Part shown: positions 37,601 to 48,404 of the stretch, one piece after another
Layout: every line of letters begins with the position of its first letter
Numbering within the stretch: position 1 is the first letter of the stretch
Source: Methylovirgula sp. 4M-Z18
GTDB taxonomy: Bacteria > Pseudomonadota > Alphaproteobacteria > Rhizobiales > Beijerinckiaceae
DNA: 64,000 nucleotides
Assembly (NCBI RefSeq): GCF_037890675.1
Contig: NZ_CP149574.1
Coordinates: 3,758,874 to 3,822,873, forward strand
Direction: 5' to 3'
The notes under the pieces: model-generated
What the model saw: only the letters and a program-made list of their open reading frames with translations
Told to the model about the DNA's origin: nothing
The model's database searches: none
Made by a program: the position numbers and the translations under genes

Positions 37601-40600
37601 ATGGCAATTCTGACGGCACTGCACCATTCCACGCGCTACACTTACGACAGGCCAGTCAGCCTGAGCCCGCAAATCATCCGCTTGCGGCCAGCCCCGCATT
37701 GCCGGACGCGGATCCCGAGCTATGCGCTCAAGGTGGAGCCGGCCAACCATTTCGTGAACTGGCAGCAGGACCCGCACGGCAATTGGCTGGCCCGCTTCGT
37801 TTTCCCCGAGAAAACCACGGAATTCTCGATCACCGTCGACCTCACCGCCGATCTTGCGGTGATCAATCCCTTCGACTTCTTCGTCGAGGACTATGCGGTC
37901 GAATATCCTTTTGCTTATGCCCCCGAGCTGGCACAGGACTTGAGTGCCTATCTCGTTCCCGATCCGGTCGGGCCGAAACTTGCCGCATTTTTGAGCACTT
38001 TGCCGCAAGGTGAGCACCGCACGGTCGACATGCTGGTGGATGTCAACCATCGACTGCGCGAGGTGGTGAATTACGTCATCCGCATGGAATCCGGCGTGCA
38101 GGCGCCGGAGGAGACCCTCACCCTGGCCTCCGGCTCATGCCGCGATTCGGCCTGGCTGCTCGTGCAGGTCCTGCGCAATCTTGGGATCGCCGCCCGCTTC
38201 GTCTCCGGCTATTCGATCCAGCTCAAGCCGGACGTCAAGGCGCTCGACGGGCCGGCCGGCGCGCCGCACGACATCGTCGACCTGCATGCCTGGGCGGAAG
38301 CCTATGTGCCGGGCGCCGGCTGGATCGGGTTTGACGCGACCTCCGGCATGCTGTGCGGCGAGGGGCACCTGCCGCTCGCCGCGACGCCGCATTTCCAATC
38401 GGCGGCGCCGATCAGCGGCATGGCGGACTATGCCGAGACCAAATTCAGCTTCGATATGCGGGTCACCCGCATCGACGAGAAGCCGCGCATCTCGATGCCG
38501 TTTTCGGACGAGGCGTGGGAGGCGCTCGACCTGCTTGGCCAGAAGGTCGATGCGGAATTGCAAGCGAATGACGTGCGCCTCACCATGGGCGGCGAGCCCA
38601 CTTTCGTTTCGATCGATGATTTTCAGTCGGCCGAATGGAACACGGACGCGGTCGGCCCGACGAAACGCATTCGCGCCGACGATCTCGTCCGCCGCTTGCG
38701 CGACACGTTCGCCCCCGGCGGCTTCCTGCATTACGGCCAAGGCAAGTGGTATCCGGGCGAAAGTCTGCCGCGCTGGACCTTTGCGCTCTATTGGCGCAAG
38801 GACGGAAAGCCGCTGTGGCGCAACGAAAAACTGATCGCGACCGAAGCTTCAAAGCCGGTCGATACGATCGAGGCGGCGCAGGACCTGACCGAGGGAATTG
38901 CCAAGCGCCTCGGTCTGGCCCAGGACTATGTCCAGGCTGCTTACGAAGATCCGGCAAAATGGATCCTGAAAGAGGCGGATCTGCCCGACAATGTCACGCC
39001 CTTCGACACGAAGCTCGACGATCCCGAAGAGCGCGCTCGCTTTGCCCGCGTTTTCGAGCGTGGGCTCGACAAGCCTGCGGGCTACGTGTTGCCGGTCCAA
39101 CGATGGAATGCACAGGTCAGCAAGTCCCGGTGGATGAGCCAGAAATGGCCGCTCCGCCGGGGCAAGCTCTTCCTCGTGCCCGGGGATTCCCCGGTGGGCT
39201 ATCGCCTGCCGCTGAGCTCCCTGCCCTACGTCCCGCCGTCGTCCTATCCCTATGTCGTGCCGGCGGACCCGTTCGGCGATTTCGATGCCCTGCCCGATCC
39301 CGAGTTTCTGGCGCAAGCGTTCCGCCGGGTCGGGACGGATGGCGCCGAACAGGCCGAACAGGTCGAGCAGTTCATTTCGGGCAGCGGCGAAGTGCGCACC
39401 GCCCTGTCGGTCGAACCGCGCGACGGGCGGCTGTGCGTGTTCATGCCGCCGGTCAGCCGCCTCGCCGATTATCTCGAATTGATCGCGGCGATCGAAGCGA
39501 CGGCCGACGATCTCGGCCTCCCCTTGCATATCGAGGGCTATGCGCCGCCTTACGATCCGCGCGTCGACGTGATCAAGGTCACGCCCGACCCTGGCGTCAT
39601 CGAGGTGAATATCCATCCGGCCAAGGATTGGAATGCCTGCGTTACGACCACGAACGAACTCTACGAACAGGCGCGCCTGTCGCGGTTGGGCGCGGAAAAG
39701 TTCATGACCGACGGCCGCCACACTGGAACCGGCGGCGGCAATCACGTGGTGGTCGGCGGCTCGACACCGCCCGATAGCCCATTTTTGCGCCGGCCTGACC
39801 TGCTCAAGAGCCTCGTCCTCTATTGGCAGCGGCACCCCTCGCTCTCGTACCTCTTTTCGGGCCTGTTCATCGGCCCGACCAGCCAGGCGCCGCGCATTGA
39901 CGAGGCGCGGCACGACGCGCTCTACGAACTCGAAATCGCCCTCAGCCATGTGCCGCTGCCGGGCCAGGGCTATTCGCCTCCGCCGTGGCTCGTCGACCGC
40001 CTGTTCCGCAACCTGCTGACCGATGTTACGGGGAATACCCATCGCGTCGAACTGTGCATCGACAAGCTCTATTCGCCCGATGGGCCCACGGGGCGGCTCG
40101 GACTCGTCGAGTTCCGCTGCTTTGAGATGCCGCCGCACGCAAGGATGTCGCTCGCGCAGCAATTGCTGGTGCGCGCCTTGATTGCCTGGTTCTGGAAGGA
40201 GCCGCAAAGCGGCCACCTGACCCGCTGGGGGACGTCGCTGCATGACCGCTATATGCTGCCCCATTTCGTCTGGACCGATTTTCTCGACGTGCTCAGCGAT
40301 CTCAATCAGGCTGGCTATGCGTTCGACCCGACCTGGTTCGAGGCCCAGCGCGAATTCCGCTTCCCCTTCTATGGCGAGGTCGAACGCTCCGGCGTCGCGC
40401 TCGAAATCCGCCAGGCGCTCGAGCCTTGGAACGTGCTGGGCGAGACGGGCGCGATCGGCGGCACCGTCCGCTACGTGGATTCTTCGGTCGAGCGGCTGCA
40501 GATCCGGGCGTCCGGCGTGACCGAAAACCGCCACGTGATTTTGTGCAATGGGCGGCGCGTCCCATTAACCTCGACGGGCCGCCGCGGCGAATATGTCGCA

Positions 40601-40912
40601 GGCGTGCGCTTCAAGGCGTGGCAGCCGGCGTCCGGCCTGCACCCCACGATTCCGACCCATGCGCCATTAACTTTCGATATTGTCGATACTTGGAACAATC
40701 GGTCGCTAGGCGGCTGCGTGTATCATGTGGCGCATCCGGGCGGGCGCAATTACGACACTTTCCCGGTCAATTCCTACGAGGCTGAAGCGCGGCGCCTGGC
40801 GCGCTTCCAAGACTACGGCCATACGCCGGGGATAATTCATGCGCCCCCTCTGGAAATAAATGCCGATTTCCCCTCTACTCTCGATTTGCGCCGGCCTGCC
40901 GGCCTGTCATGA
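37601..40912 (+). CDS. Transglutaminase-like / DUF2126 fusion protein
   Basis: The 1103-residue cytosolic protein has three parts: a bacterial transglutaminase N-terminal region (1-85), a transglutaminase-like cysteine protease core with Cys180 (SGSCRDSA), His229 (DLHAWAEAY) and Asp245 (GFDAT), and a long DUF2126 domain from about residue 310 to the end. DUF2126 has been predicted by comparative genomics to contain an amide-bond-forming (glutamine-synthetase-like) fold. It begins a three-gene cassette, 18 bp before the next gene. No signal peptide is seen. The product of the system is not known. Confidence 0.9.
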   Translation: MAILTALHHSTRYTYDRPVSLSPQIIRLRPAPHCRTRIPSYALKVEPANHFVNWQQDPHGNWLARFVFPEKTTEFSITVDLTADLAVINPFDFFVEDYAVEYPFAYAPELAQDLSAYLVPDPVGPKLAAFLSTLPQGEHRTVDMLVDVNHRLREVVNYVIRMESGVQAPEETLTLASGSCRDSAWLLVQVLRNLGIAARFVSGYSIQLKPDVKALDGPAGAPHDIVDLHAWAEAYVPGAGWIGFDATSGMLCGEGHLPLAATPHFQSAAPISGMADYAETKFSFDMRVTRIDEKPRISMPFSDEAWEALDLLGQKVDAELQANDVRLTMGGEPTFVSIDDFQSAEWNTDAVGPTKRIRADDLVRRLRDTFAPGGFLHYGQGKWYPGESLPRWTFALYWRKDGKPLWRNEKLIATEASKPVDTIEAAQDLTEGIAKRLGLAQDYVQAAYEDPAKWILKEADLPDNVTPFDTKLDDPEERARFARVFERGLDKPAGYVLPVQRWNAQVSKSRWMSQKWPLRRGKLFLVPGDSPVGYRLPLSSLPYVPPSSYPYVVPADPFGDFDALPDPEFLAQAFRRVGTDGAEQAEQVEQFISGSGEVRTALSVEPRDGRLCVFMPPVSRLADYLELIAAIEATADDLGLPLHIEGYAPPYDPRVDVIKVTPDPGVIEVNIHPAKDWNACVTTTNELYEQARLSRLGAEKFMTDGRHTGTGGGNHVVVGGSTPPDSPFLRRPDLLKSLVLYWQRHPSLSYLFSGLFIGPTSQAPRIDEARHDALYELEIALSHVPLPGQGYSPPPWLVDRLFRNLLTDVTGNTHRVELCIDKLYSPDGPTGRLGLVEFRCFEMPPHARMSLAQQLLVRALIAWFWKEPQSGHLTRWGTSLHDRYMLPHFVWTDFLDVLSDLNQAGYAFDPTWFEAQREFRFPFYGEVERSGVALEIRQALEPWNVLGETGAIGGTVRYVDSSVERLQIRASGVTENRHVILCNGRRVPLTSTGRRGEYVAGVRFKAWQPASGLHPTIPTHAPLTFDIVDTWNNRSLGGCVYHVAHPGGRNYDTFPVNSYEAEARRLARFQDYGHTPGIIHAPPLEINADFPSTLDLRRPAGLS

Positions 40913-40930
40913 GTTAGCTCCGGCGAAAAA

Positions 40931-43444
40931 ATGCAAAACAGTCAGAGTGTCGCAACCTCTCTACCTCCTGCCGATACGGACGGAATCGACGGACTGATTC
41001 AAAATTATGCGCCATTGTCGGGCATTTACGACGAAATGCTCGATGCCCACGGCGCGGTCCGACCGCATTGGCAGGCGTTTCTTGCCTCGCTCGCCGCCAT
41101 GGGGCCAGACGAAGTCGGCCGCCGCTTTGGCGCTGCGGATCGCAACTTGCGCGATTCAGGCGTCTTCTATCGTGTCTATGACGACCCGGCCGGCGCGGAA
41201 CGTGTCTGGCCCTTGTCGCATATTCCGCTGCTGCTGGGCGAACAGGAGTGGCACGCGCTCGAACGCGGCCTCGTTCAGCGCGCCGCGCTGATCGAATCCT
41301 TGCTCAGCGACGCCTATGGCCCCTCGCATCTGGTGCACGACGGCGTGGTTCCCGCCGCCGTCATTGCCGGCAGCCCGGAATTCCTGCATCCGATGGTCGG
41401 CGTGACGCCGGTGAGCGGCTCGCATCTTCATCTCTATGCGGTCGATATCGGCCGCGGGCCGGATGGGCGCTGGTGGGTCTTGAACGACCGCACGCAAGCG
41501 CCTTCGGGAGCGGGTTACGCCCTGGAAAATCGCCTCGCCATGTCGCGCGCCCTCCCCGACATCTACCGTGGTTTGCGTGTCGAACGACTCGCGGGGTTTT
41601 TCCAGGCCTTTCGCGGTGCGCTGGCGTCGCACAGCCGGAGCAGCGAGGCGCGCATCTGCGTCCTTTCGCCGGGCCAGATGAACGAAACCTATTTCGAACA
41701 TGCCTATCTCGCCCGTTATCTCGGCTTCCTGCTGGTTGAAGGCGAGGATCTTACCGTACGGGGCGACGAGGTGTTCGTGCGCACGGTCGCCGGGCTGAAG
41801 CCGGCCGAAGTGATCTGGCGACGGCTCGACGCGGATTTTAGCGATCCTTTGGAACTCAATGCGCAGTCCCGGCTCGGCGTTCCAGGTCTTGTCGCAGCGC
41901 TACGCAGCGGTTCGGTGCTGCTTGCCAATGCGCTGGGCGCGGGTCTCGCCGAATCGCGCAGTTTGATGAGTTTCATGCCGGCGATCTCGCAGCGTCTCCT
42001 CGGCAAAAATCTCGACCTGCCCAACATCGCCACCTGGTGGTGCGGTCAGAAACGCGAGCGCGATTATGTGCTCGCCAATCTCGACAATCTCGCCATCGCC
42101 CCCGCCTTCGCGCGCGCTTTGCCGGGCATCTTGGGCCAAGGCGCCCGCCTTGTCTCCGACCTCACCGCGCCGGAGCGCAAGACTTTGCTCGAAGCGATCG
42201 CCAAGCGCGGCATCGATTTCGTCGCGCAGGAGGCCGTGAAGCTCTCGACCCTGCCGGTCTGGGTCAACGGCCAGCTCGAACCGCGACCCTTCCTCTTGCG
42301 CCTTTTCGTCGCGCGCACCGAAACCGGGTGGCAGGTCATGCCGGGCGGCTTCTGCCGCGTCTCGGACAGCACGAACACAAGCGCCGTGTCGATGCAAACC
42401 GGCGGCAAATCGGCGGACGTGTGGGTCCTGTCCGATAAGCCAGTGCCGGAAACGACGCTTTTGCCCTCGCCCGAGGGCGTGCAGATCCGTCGCCAGCCCG
42501 GCGCGCTGCCGAGCCGCACCGCCGACAATCTCTTCTGGCTCGGGCGCTATGTCGAGCGCGCGGAGGCCGTCTTGCGACTGCTGCGCGCGCTCCTCGCGCG
42601 CATGACCGAATCGACCGGCTCCGGCGCCGATGTGATCAAACGGCTCGTCGATCTCCTGATCGACTGGGACTCGATGTCAGCCGAAACGGCAACCCAATCG
42701 CCGGCGCTGATCGCCGGCGTGTGCCTGCACAAGGCCGAAGGAACGGGATCGCTGCCCATGCTGCTACGCGCAGCCCGGGGCGCCGCGTCCGTGATCCGCG
42801 ATCGTTTCTCGCCGGAAGCGTGGCGTTCGCTCAACAACCTCGTCGCGCTGCTCGACAATCCGGCACTTGCCGAAGCATCCGGCGCCGAAGCTTTTGAGCG
42901 GATCAATCAGGCATTGCAAATCATCGCCGCGTTCGCCGGTCTCGCGCAGGAGAATATGAATCGTCTCAACGGCTGGCGTTTTCTCGATATCGGCCGGCGG
43001 ATGGAACGCGCGATCGCGACCTGTCGCTTCGTCCGGCAATTCGCCGCGCCCGACGCGCCGGTCGAAGCCCTCGACACATTGCTCGAACTCGGCGACAGCC
43101 AGATCACCTATCGGCTGCGTTATGTGATGGTGGCGGCGCGCGCACCGGTGATCGATCTGCTGATGCTCGATACGAACAATCCGCGTTCGGCCGCATTCCA
43201 GGTCGCGAATATCGAAAAACATTTGGCGCGCCTGCCCCATGTGGCGCATGATGGCTTGCCGACCGCGGCGGAACGGGTGATCGTGCGGCTCGCTGCCGAC
43301 CTGACCGTGACCGAGGCGGAGAAAGTATCCATTAAGCAGGTCTATGATATCGAGCAGGCGCTTCTGCGCGTTTCGAGCGAAATCTCGCTGAATTATTTCA
43401 CTCATCGCGAACGGCCGGTCGCGCCCAATGAGTCGATGGCATGA
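40931..43444 (+). CDS. Circularly permuted ATP-grasp plus alpha-E domain protein
   Basis: An 837-residue fusion. Residues about 75-480 are the CP_ATPgrasp type 2 domain, with WWVLNDRTQAPSGAGYALEN near 180 and EGEDLTVRGDEVFVRT near 270. Residues about 510-830 are the helical alpha-E domain, with SRTADNLFWLGRYVERAE near 520 and LLELGDSQITYRLRY near 718. In many genomes these are two genes; here they are fused. ATP-grasp enzymes join a carboxylate to an amine with ATP, so the protein probably makes a peptide or amide bond. The stop overlaps the next gene by four bases (ATGA). Confidence 0.9.
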   Translation: MQNSQSVATSLPPADTDGIDGLIQNYAPLSGIYDEMLDAHGAVRPHWQAFLASLAAMGPDEVGRRFGAADRNLRDSGVFYRVYDDPAGAERVWPLSHIPLLLGEQEWHALERGLVQRAALIESLLSDAYGPSHLVHDGVVPAAVIAGSPEFLHPMVGVTPVSGSHLHLYAVDIGRGPDGRWWVLNDRTQAPSGAGYALENRLAMSRALPDIYRGLRVERLAGFFQAFRGALASHSRSSEARICVLSPGQMNETYFEHAYLARYLGFLLVEGEDLTVRGDEVFVRTVAGLKPAEVIWRRLDADFSDPLELNAQSRLGVPGLVAALRSGSVLLANALGAGLAESRSLMSFMPAISQRLLGKNLDLPNIATWWCGQKRERDYVLANLDNLAIAPAFARALPGILGQGARLVSDLTAPERKTLLEAIAKRGIDFVAQEAVKLSTLPVWVNGQLEPRPFLLRLFVARTETGWQVMPGGFCRVSDSTNTSAVSMQTGGKSADVWVLSDKPVPETTLLPSPEGVQIRRQPGALPSRTADNLFWLGRYVERAEAVLRLLRALLARMTESTGSGADVIKRLVDLLIDWDSMSAETATQSPALIAGVCLHKAEGTGSLPMLLRAARGAASVIRDRFSPEAWRSLNNLVALLDNPALAEASGAEAFERINQALQIIAAFAGLAQENMNRLNGWRFLDIGRRMERAIATCRFVRQFAAPDAPVEALDTLLELGDSQITYRLRYVMVAARAPVIDLLMLDTNNPRSAAFQVANIEKHLARLPHVAHDGLPTAAERVIVRLAADLTVTEAEKVSIKQVYDIEQALLRVSSEISLNYFTHRERPVAPNESMA

Positions 43445-44322
43445 TTTATGATATTCAACAGACCACCGAATGCGAATACGCGACCCCCGTGCCCGTGGCA
43501 AAGCACATTCTGCGCATGACACCGGTCAACCGGGTCGGCCAGGATGTGCTCGATGCCTGGCTGGAGATCGATCCGACTCCAACCGAGATGCGCGCCTTCA
43601 CCGACTTCTTTGGTAATCGCGTCACGCATGTGGAAATCGATAAACCGCACGAAGCCTTCGTCATCAGCACGCTGTCGCGCGTGCAGGTCGAACCGGCCCC
43701 GCCCCTCGATGCCGACACGACATTGCCCTTCGAAAAGATCCGCGACATGGCAAGCGCCAGCGACTCGCTCGACCCCTCATCGCCGGTGCATTTCCTGTTT
43801 CCCTCTTATCTGCTGCCTCTCGACGACGATATTGCAGCCTATGCCGAAGAGAGTTTTCCTGCCGGTCGCCCCATTCTCGCCGGCGCGCTCGATCTGATGC
43901 AGCGGATCAAACGCGACTTTACCTATGAGCCCGGCGTTACCGACGTGTCCACGCCCCCGGCCGAAGCATTCCACCTGAAGCGCGGCGTCTGTCAGGACTT
44001 TGCCCATGTGATGATCGTCGGCCTGCGCTCGCTCGGATTGCCGGCCGCCTATGTGAGCGGCTATCTGCGCACCGTACCGCCGCCCGGCCAAAAGCGGCTG
44101 GAAGGCGCCGACGCAACTCACGCCTGGGTCTCGGTCTGGTGCGGCCCGGAGGACGGCTGGCGCGGCCTTGACCCGACCAATGCAATTGCCGCGTCGGAGG
44201 ATCACATCATTCTCGCGATCGGACGCGACTATGCCGACGTGGCGCCGTCCGAAGGCATGATCATCTCGTCGGGCGGACAGAAACTGAAAGTCGGCGTCGA
44301 CGTCATCCCGATCCGAAGCTGA
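43441..44322 (+). CDS. Transglutaminase-like family protein
   Basis: The 293-residue protein has a transglutaminase N-terminal region and core with Cys184 (GVCQDFAHV), His228 (ATHAWVSVW) and Asp244 (GLDPTN), a complete papain-like triad. There is no signal peptide, so it is cytosolic. Such proteins probably act as peptidases or amide hydrolases, perhaps trimming or removing the product made by the ATP-grasp partner. The ATG overlaps the stop of the ATP-grasp gene, indicating coupling. It is a shorter homologue of the first gene's N-terminal half. Confidence 0.9.
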   Translation: MIYDIQQTTECEYATPVPVAKHILRMTPVNRVGQDVLDAWLEIDPTPTEMRAFTDFFGNRVTHVEIDKPHEAFVISTLSRVQVEPAPPLDADTTLPFEKIRDMASASDSLDPSSPVHFLFPSYLLPLDDDIAAYAEESFPAGRPILAGALDLMQRIKRDFTYEPGVTDVSTPPAEAFHLKRGVCQDFAHVMIVGLRSLGLPAAYVSGYLRTVPPPGQKRLEGADATHAWVSVWCGPEDGWRGLDPTNAIAASEDHIILAIGRDYADVAPSEGMIISSGGQKLKVGVDVIPIRS

Positions 44323-44514
44323 TCATCATTGATCCACTTGCTGCACACGCGCATAGCAACACGTCATAACCGTCGGGCAATTCGATCATGCCGCAGGCAG
44401 TGCCACGCAGGTCTGTGACAGTTTCAAGAAAACTGCTTTGTTAAAGCACAAACGTAGGCTTAAGCTTCTCCCTTGTGGGCAGGCACTCATGGAGTGATCA
44501 CACGGGGGATTGAG

Positions 44515-46095
44515 ATGAACGACAAGTCTTATACGGACTCCGATCACGCGGAAGACGTAAATATCTTGCATAGTATGGGCTATGCGCAGGAGTTGGAGCG
44601 GCGGATGAGCCGTTTCTCCAATTTTGCGATTTCCTTCTCCATCATCTGCATTCTGTCGGGCGGCATCAATTCGCTCAACCAGGTCACCGATGGCATCGGC
44701 GGCATCGGCATCGGTCTCGGCTGGCCGGTCGGCTGCCTGATCTCCGGTGTCTTCGCCATCGCCATGGCGCAGATCTCATCGGCCTATCCCACCGCCGGCG
44801 GCCTTTATCATTGGGGCTCGATTCTCGGCAACCGCTTCACCGGGTGGCTGACCGCATGGTTCAATTTGATCGGCCTCATCACCGTGCTTGGCGCCATCAA
44901 CGTCGGCACATGGAACTTTTTTGCCGGCGCTTTCGGCGCGCAATTGGGGTTGGATGCGACAAGCGTGACCCAGCAGACGATTTTTGTCGCGGTCATCACG
45001 GCCGTGCAGGCACTCGTCAATCATTTCGGCATCCGACTGACGGCACTCCTGACCGACTTCTCCGGCTATTTGATCTTCGCGGCAACGATCGTTTTGATCG
45101 TCGCGTTCCTGGCCGGCGCCGAGCACTGGGACATTTCCCGGCTCTGGCACAGCGCGAACTACACGGGTCAGCCAACGCTTGACGGAAATAACGAACTGAA
45201 GGCCGATCCGACATGGCCGACGGCCAGTCCGATATGGGCCTTCCTGCTCGGTTTGCTTCTGCCGATCTACACGATCACCGGCTACGATGCCTCCGCCCAC
45301 ACGTCGGAAGAGACCTTGAAGGCCAGCGACAGCGTGCCGCGCGCGATGATCGGCTCGGTCTTGTGGTCGAGCCTGTTTGGCTGGGCGATGTTGATCGCGT
45401 TTCTGTTCCTCATTCCCAATCTTGACGATGCGGCCAAACAAGGCGGCAATGTTTTCTTCTGGGCTTTGAGCGCGCGGCTCCATCCGGCGGTGGTGATGAT
45501 CCTCTATATCGCGATCTTCATCTCGCAATGGCTCTGCGGCCTTGCTACCGTGACATCGGCATCGCGCATGATCTTCGCCTTCTCGCGCGATGGCGGCCTA
45601 CCGGGATCGTCGGTATTGTCGAAAGTCAGCTCGACAACCCGCTCGCCGGTTGCCGCGATCTGGACCGCCGCAATTTCGTCGGTCCTGTTCGTTTGGTTCG
45701 CGTCGCTGGTCAATATCGGCAACACGTCGGCCTATACGATCGTCGTGTCCTGCACCGTGATCTTCCTGTTCCTATCCTTCACCATTCCGATCACACTCGG
45801 CATGCTCGCCTATGGCACAAAGAAATGGGATCGCAAGGGCACATGGGATCTGGGCGGCGGTTTGTTCAAGCTCGTCTGCGCACTTTCGATCCTGTCGATG
45901 GTGCTGATTTTCATCATCGGCGTGCAGCCTCCCAACGATTGGGCGCTCTATATCACGGTCGGCTTCCTCGTCCTGACGATCATCATCTGGTTCGCCTTTG
46001 AGAATCGCCGTTTCAAGGGCCCGCCAATCGGTGTCGAAGTGGAACAGCGCCAGGCCACCATCACGCTCGCCGAAGAAAGCGTCGGCGAAATATAA
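44515..46095 (+). CDS. APC-superfamily amino acid / amine permease
   Basis: The 526-residue inner-membrane transporter has 12 predicted helices. FSIICILSGGINSLNQ near residue 40, AYPTAGGLYHWGSILGNR near 91 and TGYDASAHTSEET near 255 match the eukaryote-like ACT branch (GABA/choline permease type) of the APC superfamily. The exact substrate is unknown. The ATG at 44515 has GGGGGA nine bases upstream; a longer frame to 44473 is less likely. It lies 192 bp after the transglutaminase cassette, in which gap I see no gene. A perfect hairpin follows the stop. Confidence 0.88.
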   Translation: MNDKSYTDSDHAEDVNILHSMGYAQELERRMSRFSNFAISFSIICILSGGINSLNQVTDGIGGIGIGLGWPVGCLISGVFAIAMAQISSAYPTAGGLYHWGSILGNRFTGWLTAWFNLIGLITVLGAINVGTWNFFAGAFGAQLGLDATSVTQQTIFVAVITAVQALVNHFGIRLTALLTDFSGYLIFAATIVLIVAFLAGAEHWDISRLWHSANYTGQPTLDGNNELKADPTWPTASPIWAFLLGLLLPIYTITGYDASAHTSEETLKASDSVPRAMIGSVLWSSLFGWAMLIAFLFLIPNLDDAAKQGGNVFFWALSARLHPAVVMILYIAIFISQWLCGLATVTSASRMIFAFSRDGGLPGSSVLSKVSSTTRSPVAAIWTAAISSVLFVWFASLVNIGNTSAYTIVVSCTVIFLFLSFTIPITLGMLAYGTKKWDRKGTWDLGGGLFKLVCALSILSMVLIFIIGVQPPNDWALYITVGFLVLTIIIWFAFENRRFKGPPIGVEVEQRQATITLAEESVGEI

Positions 46096-46112
46096 GGCAC
46101 ATCGCTCTCCCC

Positions 46113-46152
46113 GCGGGATGCGTCGGACCGTTCGCGGTCCGACGCATCCCGC
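46113..46152. terminator. 18-bp perfect hairpin with TTCG loop
   Basis: Perfect 18-bp arms (GCGGGATGCGTCGGACCG and its complement) enclose a TTCG loop between the convergent permease (+) and oxidoreductase (-) genes. There is no T tail, so it may work as a bidirectional mRNA-end structure rather than a classical terminator. Confidence 0.6.
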
Positions 46153-46201
46153 AGTGACAAAGCCGAATTCAGAGCGCCTTGCAATCGCAGTGATGCTTGC
46201 G

Positions 46202-47182
46202 TTATGCGAATGTCATGATCACCTTGCCTCCGGCCTCGCCCGATTCGAGGAGGCGGTGCGCGGCGACAATGTCCTCGAAGCGAAAGACTTGAGCGGGTCT
46301 GGCGCGGTAGCGGCCATCGGCAACGCGATCCGCGATGGCCTGAAATGGAATTTGCGACAGCGGAAATACAGGTGTGCCGGTGACCAAGGCACTCGCGAAA
46401 ACACTCATGTGCACGCCACTCGGCATTTGAAACACGGGCTCCAGAGTGAGCGCACCGCCACCCCCAAGGAAACCGACGAGACAAGCCCGCCCGCCACGGC
46501 GCAACGCCGTGAGCGTATCCAAAATTGTTGTGTTGCCGACAATGTCGAGGGCTGCGTCGATGCCCTTTGGATGGCGCAGACGGACCTTGTCGGAAAGCTG
46601 CGGCGAGTCGAGCAACACCTCATGCGCGCCCACCCCTTCCAATAATTTGATGCGGGCTGCCTTGCGGGTCGTCGCGATCACGTGCGCTCCGGCATGGCGC
46701 GCAATGTTGATCGCCGCTTGGCCAAGCGAGGAGCTCGCGCCGCGCACCAAAATCGTCTGACCTTCGGCAAGTTCGAGGATTCCCATCACGCTCGTCCATG
46801 CCGTCGCATAGGATTCGGGGATGGCGGCGAGGTCCTCCCAGGATAGATCGCTCTTGATGGCGACGACATTGCTACGCGGAACGGAGGTGAGCTCGGCATA
46901 GCTACCGCTAAGGCTCCGACCCATTCCCCCGACGAGAGCCATCACTTTCTCGCCTGAAGCGAATTGACCTTCCGGATCGAACCGGACGAGGCCGACGCAC
47001 TCAATTCCGGAAATTTCGGCGACATCGCCCCAGGCCCCTTTGCGAAAATAGACTTCGGCATGGTTCAGCCCAAAAGCCTTCACCTCAATGAGGACCTGGC
47101 CGGGCTGTGGAACAGGATCAGGCCGTTCCTCGATCGCGAGGACTTCCGGTCGGTCGTACTGGGTGATCACGATAGCGCGCAT
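46202..47182 (-). CDS. Zinc-independent quinone oxidoreductase-like MDR enzyme
   Basis: A 326-residue medium-chain reductase of the NADPH:quinone reductase / enoyl reductase type. The GroES-like N-terminal half has VKAFGLNHAEVYFRKG, and the Rossmann half has VRGASSSLGQAAINIARHAG near residue 145. Zinc-binding Cys clusters are absent, as in zeta-crystallin-like enzymes. The ATG at 47182 gives MRAIVITQYDRPEV. The divergent LysR gene 93 bp away is the likely regulator. Confidence 0.87.
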   Translation of the reverse strand: MRAIVITQYDRPEVLAIEERPDPVPQPGQVLIEVKAFGLNHAEVYFRKGAWGDVAEISGIECVGLVRFDPEGQFASGEKVMALVGGMGRSLSGSYAELTSVPRSNVVAIKSDLSWEDLAAIPESYATAWTSVMGILELAEGQTILVRGASSSLGQAAINIARHAGAHVIATTRKAARIKLLEGVGAHEVLLDSPQLSDKVRLRHPKGIDAALDIVGNTTILDTLTALRRGGRACLVGFLGGGGALTLEPVFQMPSGVHMSVFASALVTGTPVFPLSQIPFQAIADRVADGRYRARPAQVFRFEDIVAAHRLLESGEAGGKVIMTFA

Positions 47183-47219
47183 GTTTCGGCTCCCGATTGC
47201 TGGTGCCTCGCTAGATATC

Positions 47220-47246
47220 TCCATCAATTATTGATAAATAGATGGA
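47220..47246. promoter_or_regulatory. Nested inverted repeats in the oxidoreductase/LysR intergenic region
   Basis: Outer arms TCCATC / GATGGA (15-base spacer) enclose an inner ATCAA-TTA-TTGAT (47223-47235). Position and T-N11-A-like form fit a LysR-type binding site serving the two divergent genes. Confidence 0.45.
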
Positions 47247-47275
47247 AGTTTTAATAATCATGATAGGATTTCTCT

Positions 47276-48184
47276 ATGATGGACATGACGATCCATCAGC
47301 TCCTTTGCTTCGACGCCATCGTCACCGAGGGCGGCTTTCAAGCCGGCGCGGAGAAGATTGGTCGAACCCAGCCCTCCGTTTCGGCCGCCGTGAAGAATCT
47401 CGAGGCGCAGCTCGGCCTGGCCTTGCTCGACCGGAGCGGCTACCGGGTCGTGCTGACGGCGGAGGGACGCTCCTTTCACGCCCATGCGCAGGCTCTGCTG
47501 CGGGAACTCGGCGCGCTCAAGGATCACGCCAAGCAACTGGCTATTGGCGAAGAGACGGAACTCGATGTGATCATCGGCGATCTGTGCCCCTTACCCCAGA
47601 CCCTCGCGCTGCTGCACCGCTTCTTCGGCGGCTGTCCAGGCACAAGGCTCAACCTCCATTTCGAGGCGCTCTCCGGGCCGTGGGAACGGCTGCTCGATGG
47701 CGAAGCCGATCTGATCCTGCATCACATCGACAAGACCGATCCGCGTTACGAATTCCTGGACCTGTTTCCGATCACGCTCCTGCCGGTGGTCGCGCCCGGT
47801 TTCCTGCGGTTTCCGATTTCCCAATCGATCACACCCGAAAACATGCGGGACTATGCGCAATGCATCATCCGCGACAGCGCCCGTCATTCGCCAGCGCGCG
47901 ACTATTACCTGATTGAGGGCGCGCGGAACTGGACGGTCAGCGATCAGCTCATGAAACGCGAGCTCATCCTGCAGGGCATGGGCTGGGGGCATATGCCGCG
48001 CTATTTGATCGAACAAGATCTTGCTTCGCACCGGCTCATCAGCATTGCGGGCGACCATTTGCGAGGCGGTCGAGTCGAGATCGTGGCTGCGCGCCGGCGT
48101 CAAGCGTCGCACGGCCCGATCGCCAATCGATTATGGCAGTTCATTGCGGAGGAAGCGCCAGCCTTGGCGCAAGCGATCCCTTAG
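47276..48184 (+). CDS. LysR-family transcriptional regulator
   Basis: The 302-residue regulator has the HTH near the N-terminus (GGFQAGAEKIGRTQPSVSAA, residues 19-38) and a PBP2-type effector domain. The helix is TQPSVSAAVKNLEAQLGLAL. An AGGA site lies eight to nine bases before the ATG. It is divergent from the quinone oxidoreductase-like gene, its probable target. Effector unknown. Confidence 0.88.
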   Translation: MMDMTIHQLLCFDAIVTEGGFQAGAEKIGRTQPSVSAAVKNLEAQLGLALLDRSGYRVVLTAEGRSFHAHAQALLRELGALKDHAKQLAIGEETELDVIIGDLCPLPQTLALLHRFFGGCPGTRLNLHFEALSGPWERLLDGEADLILHHIDKTDPRYEFLDLFPITLLPVVAPGFLRFPISQSITPENMRDYAQCIIRDSARHSPARDYYLIEGARNWTVSDQLMKRELILQGMGWGHMPRYLIEQDLASHRLISIAGDHLRGGRVEIVAARRRQASHGPIANRLWQFIAEEAPALAQAIP

Positions 48185-48404
48185 GGCCTGCTGACATCCG
48201 GACGGGCAAAACAGATCACTTTGGCATGCGCGCACGGTCCACCATACAAAGGCCGCGTTGGAGGCAGAGAGGGGTAGTTCATCGCATTCCAATGTCGCAC
48301 GAAGACTGTCGTTGATCGTTTCTTCGGGAAGGCCGCCTTGGTTTCATCGGTGCCCACGACCAGCTCGGCGTCTTCCGCTCATCACGATTGATAGGAGAGA
48401 CCGG

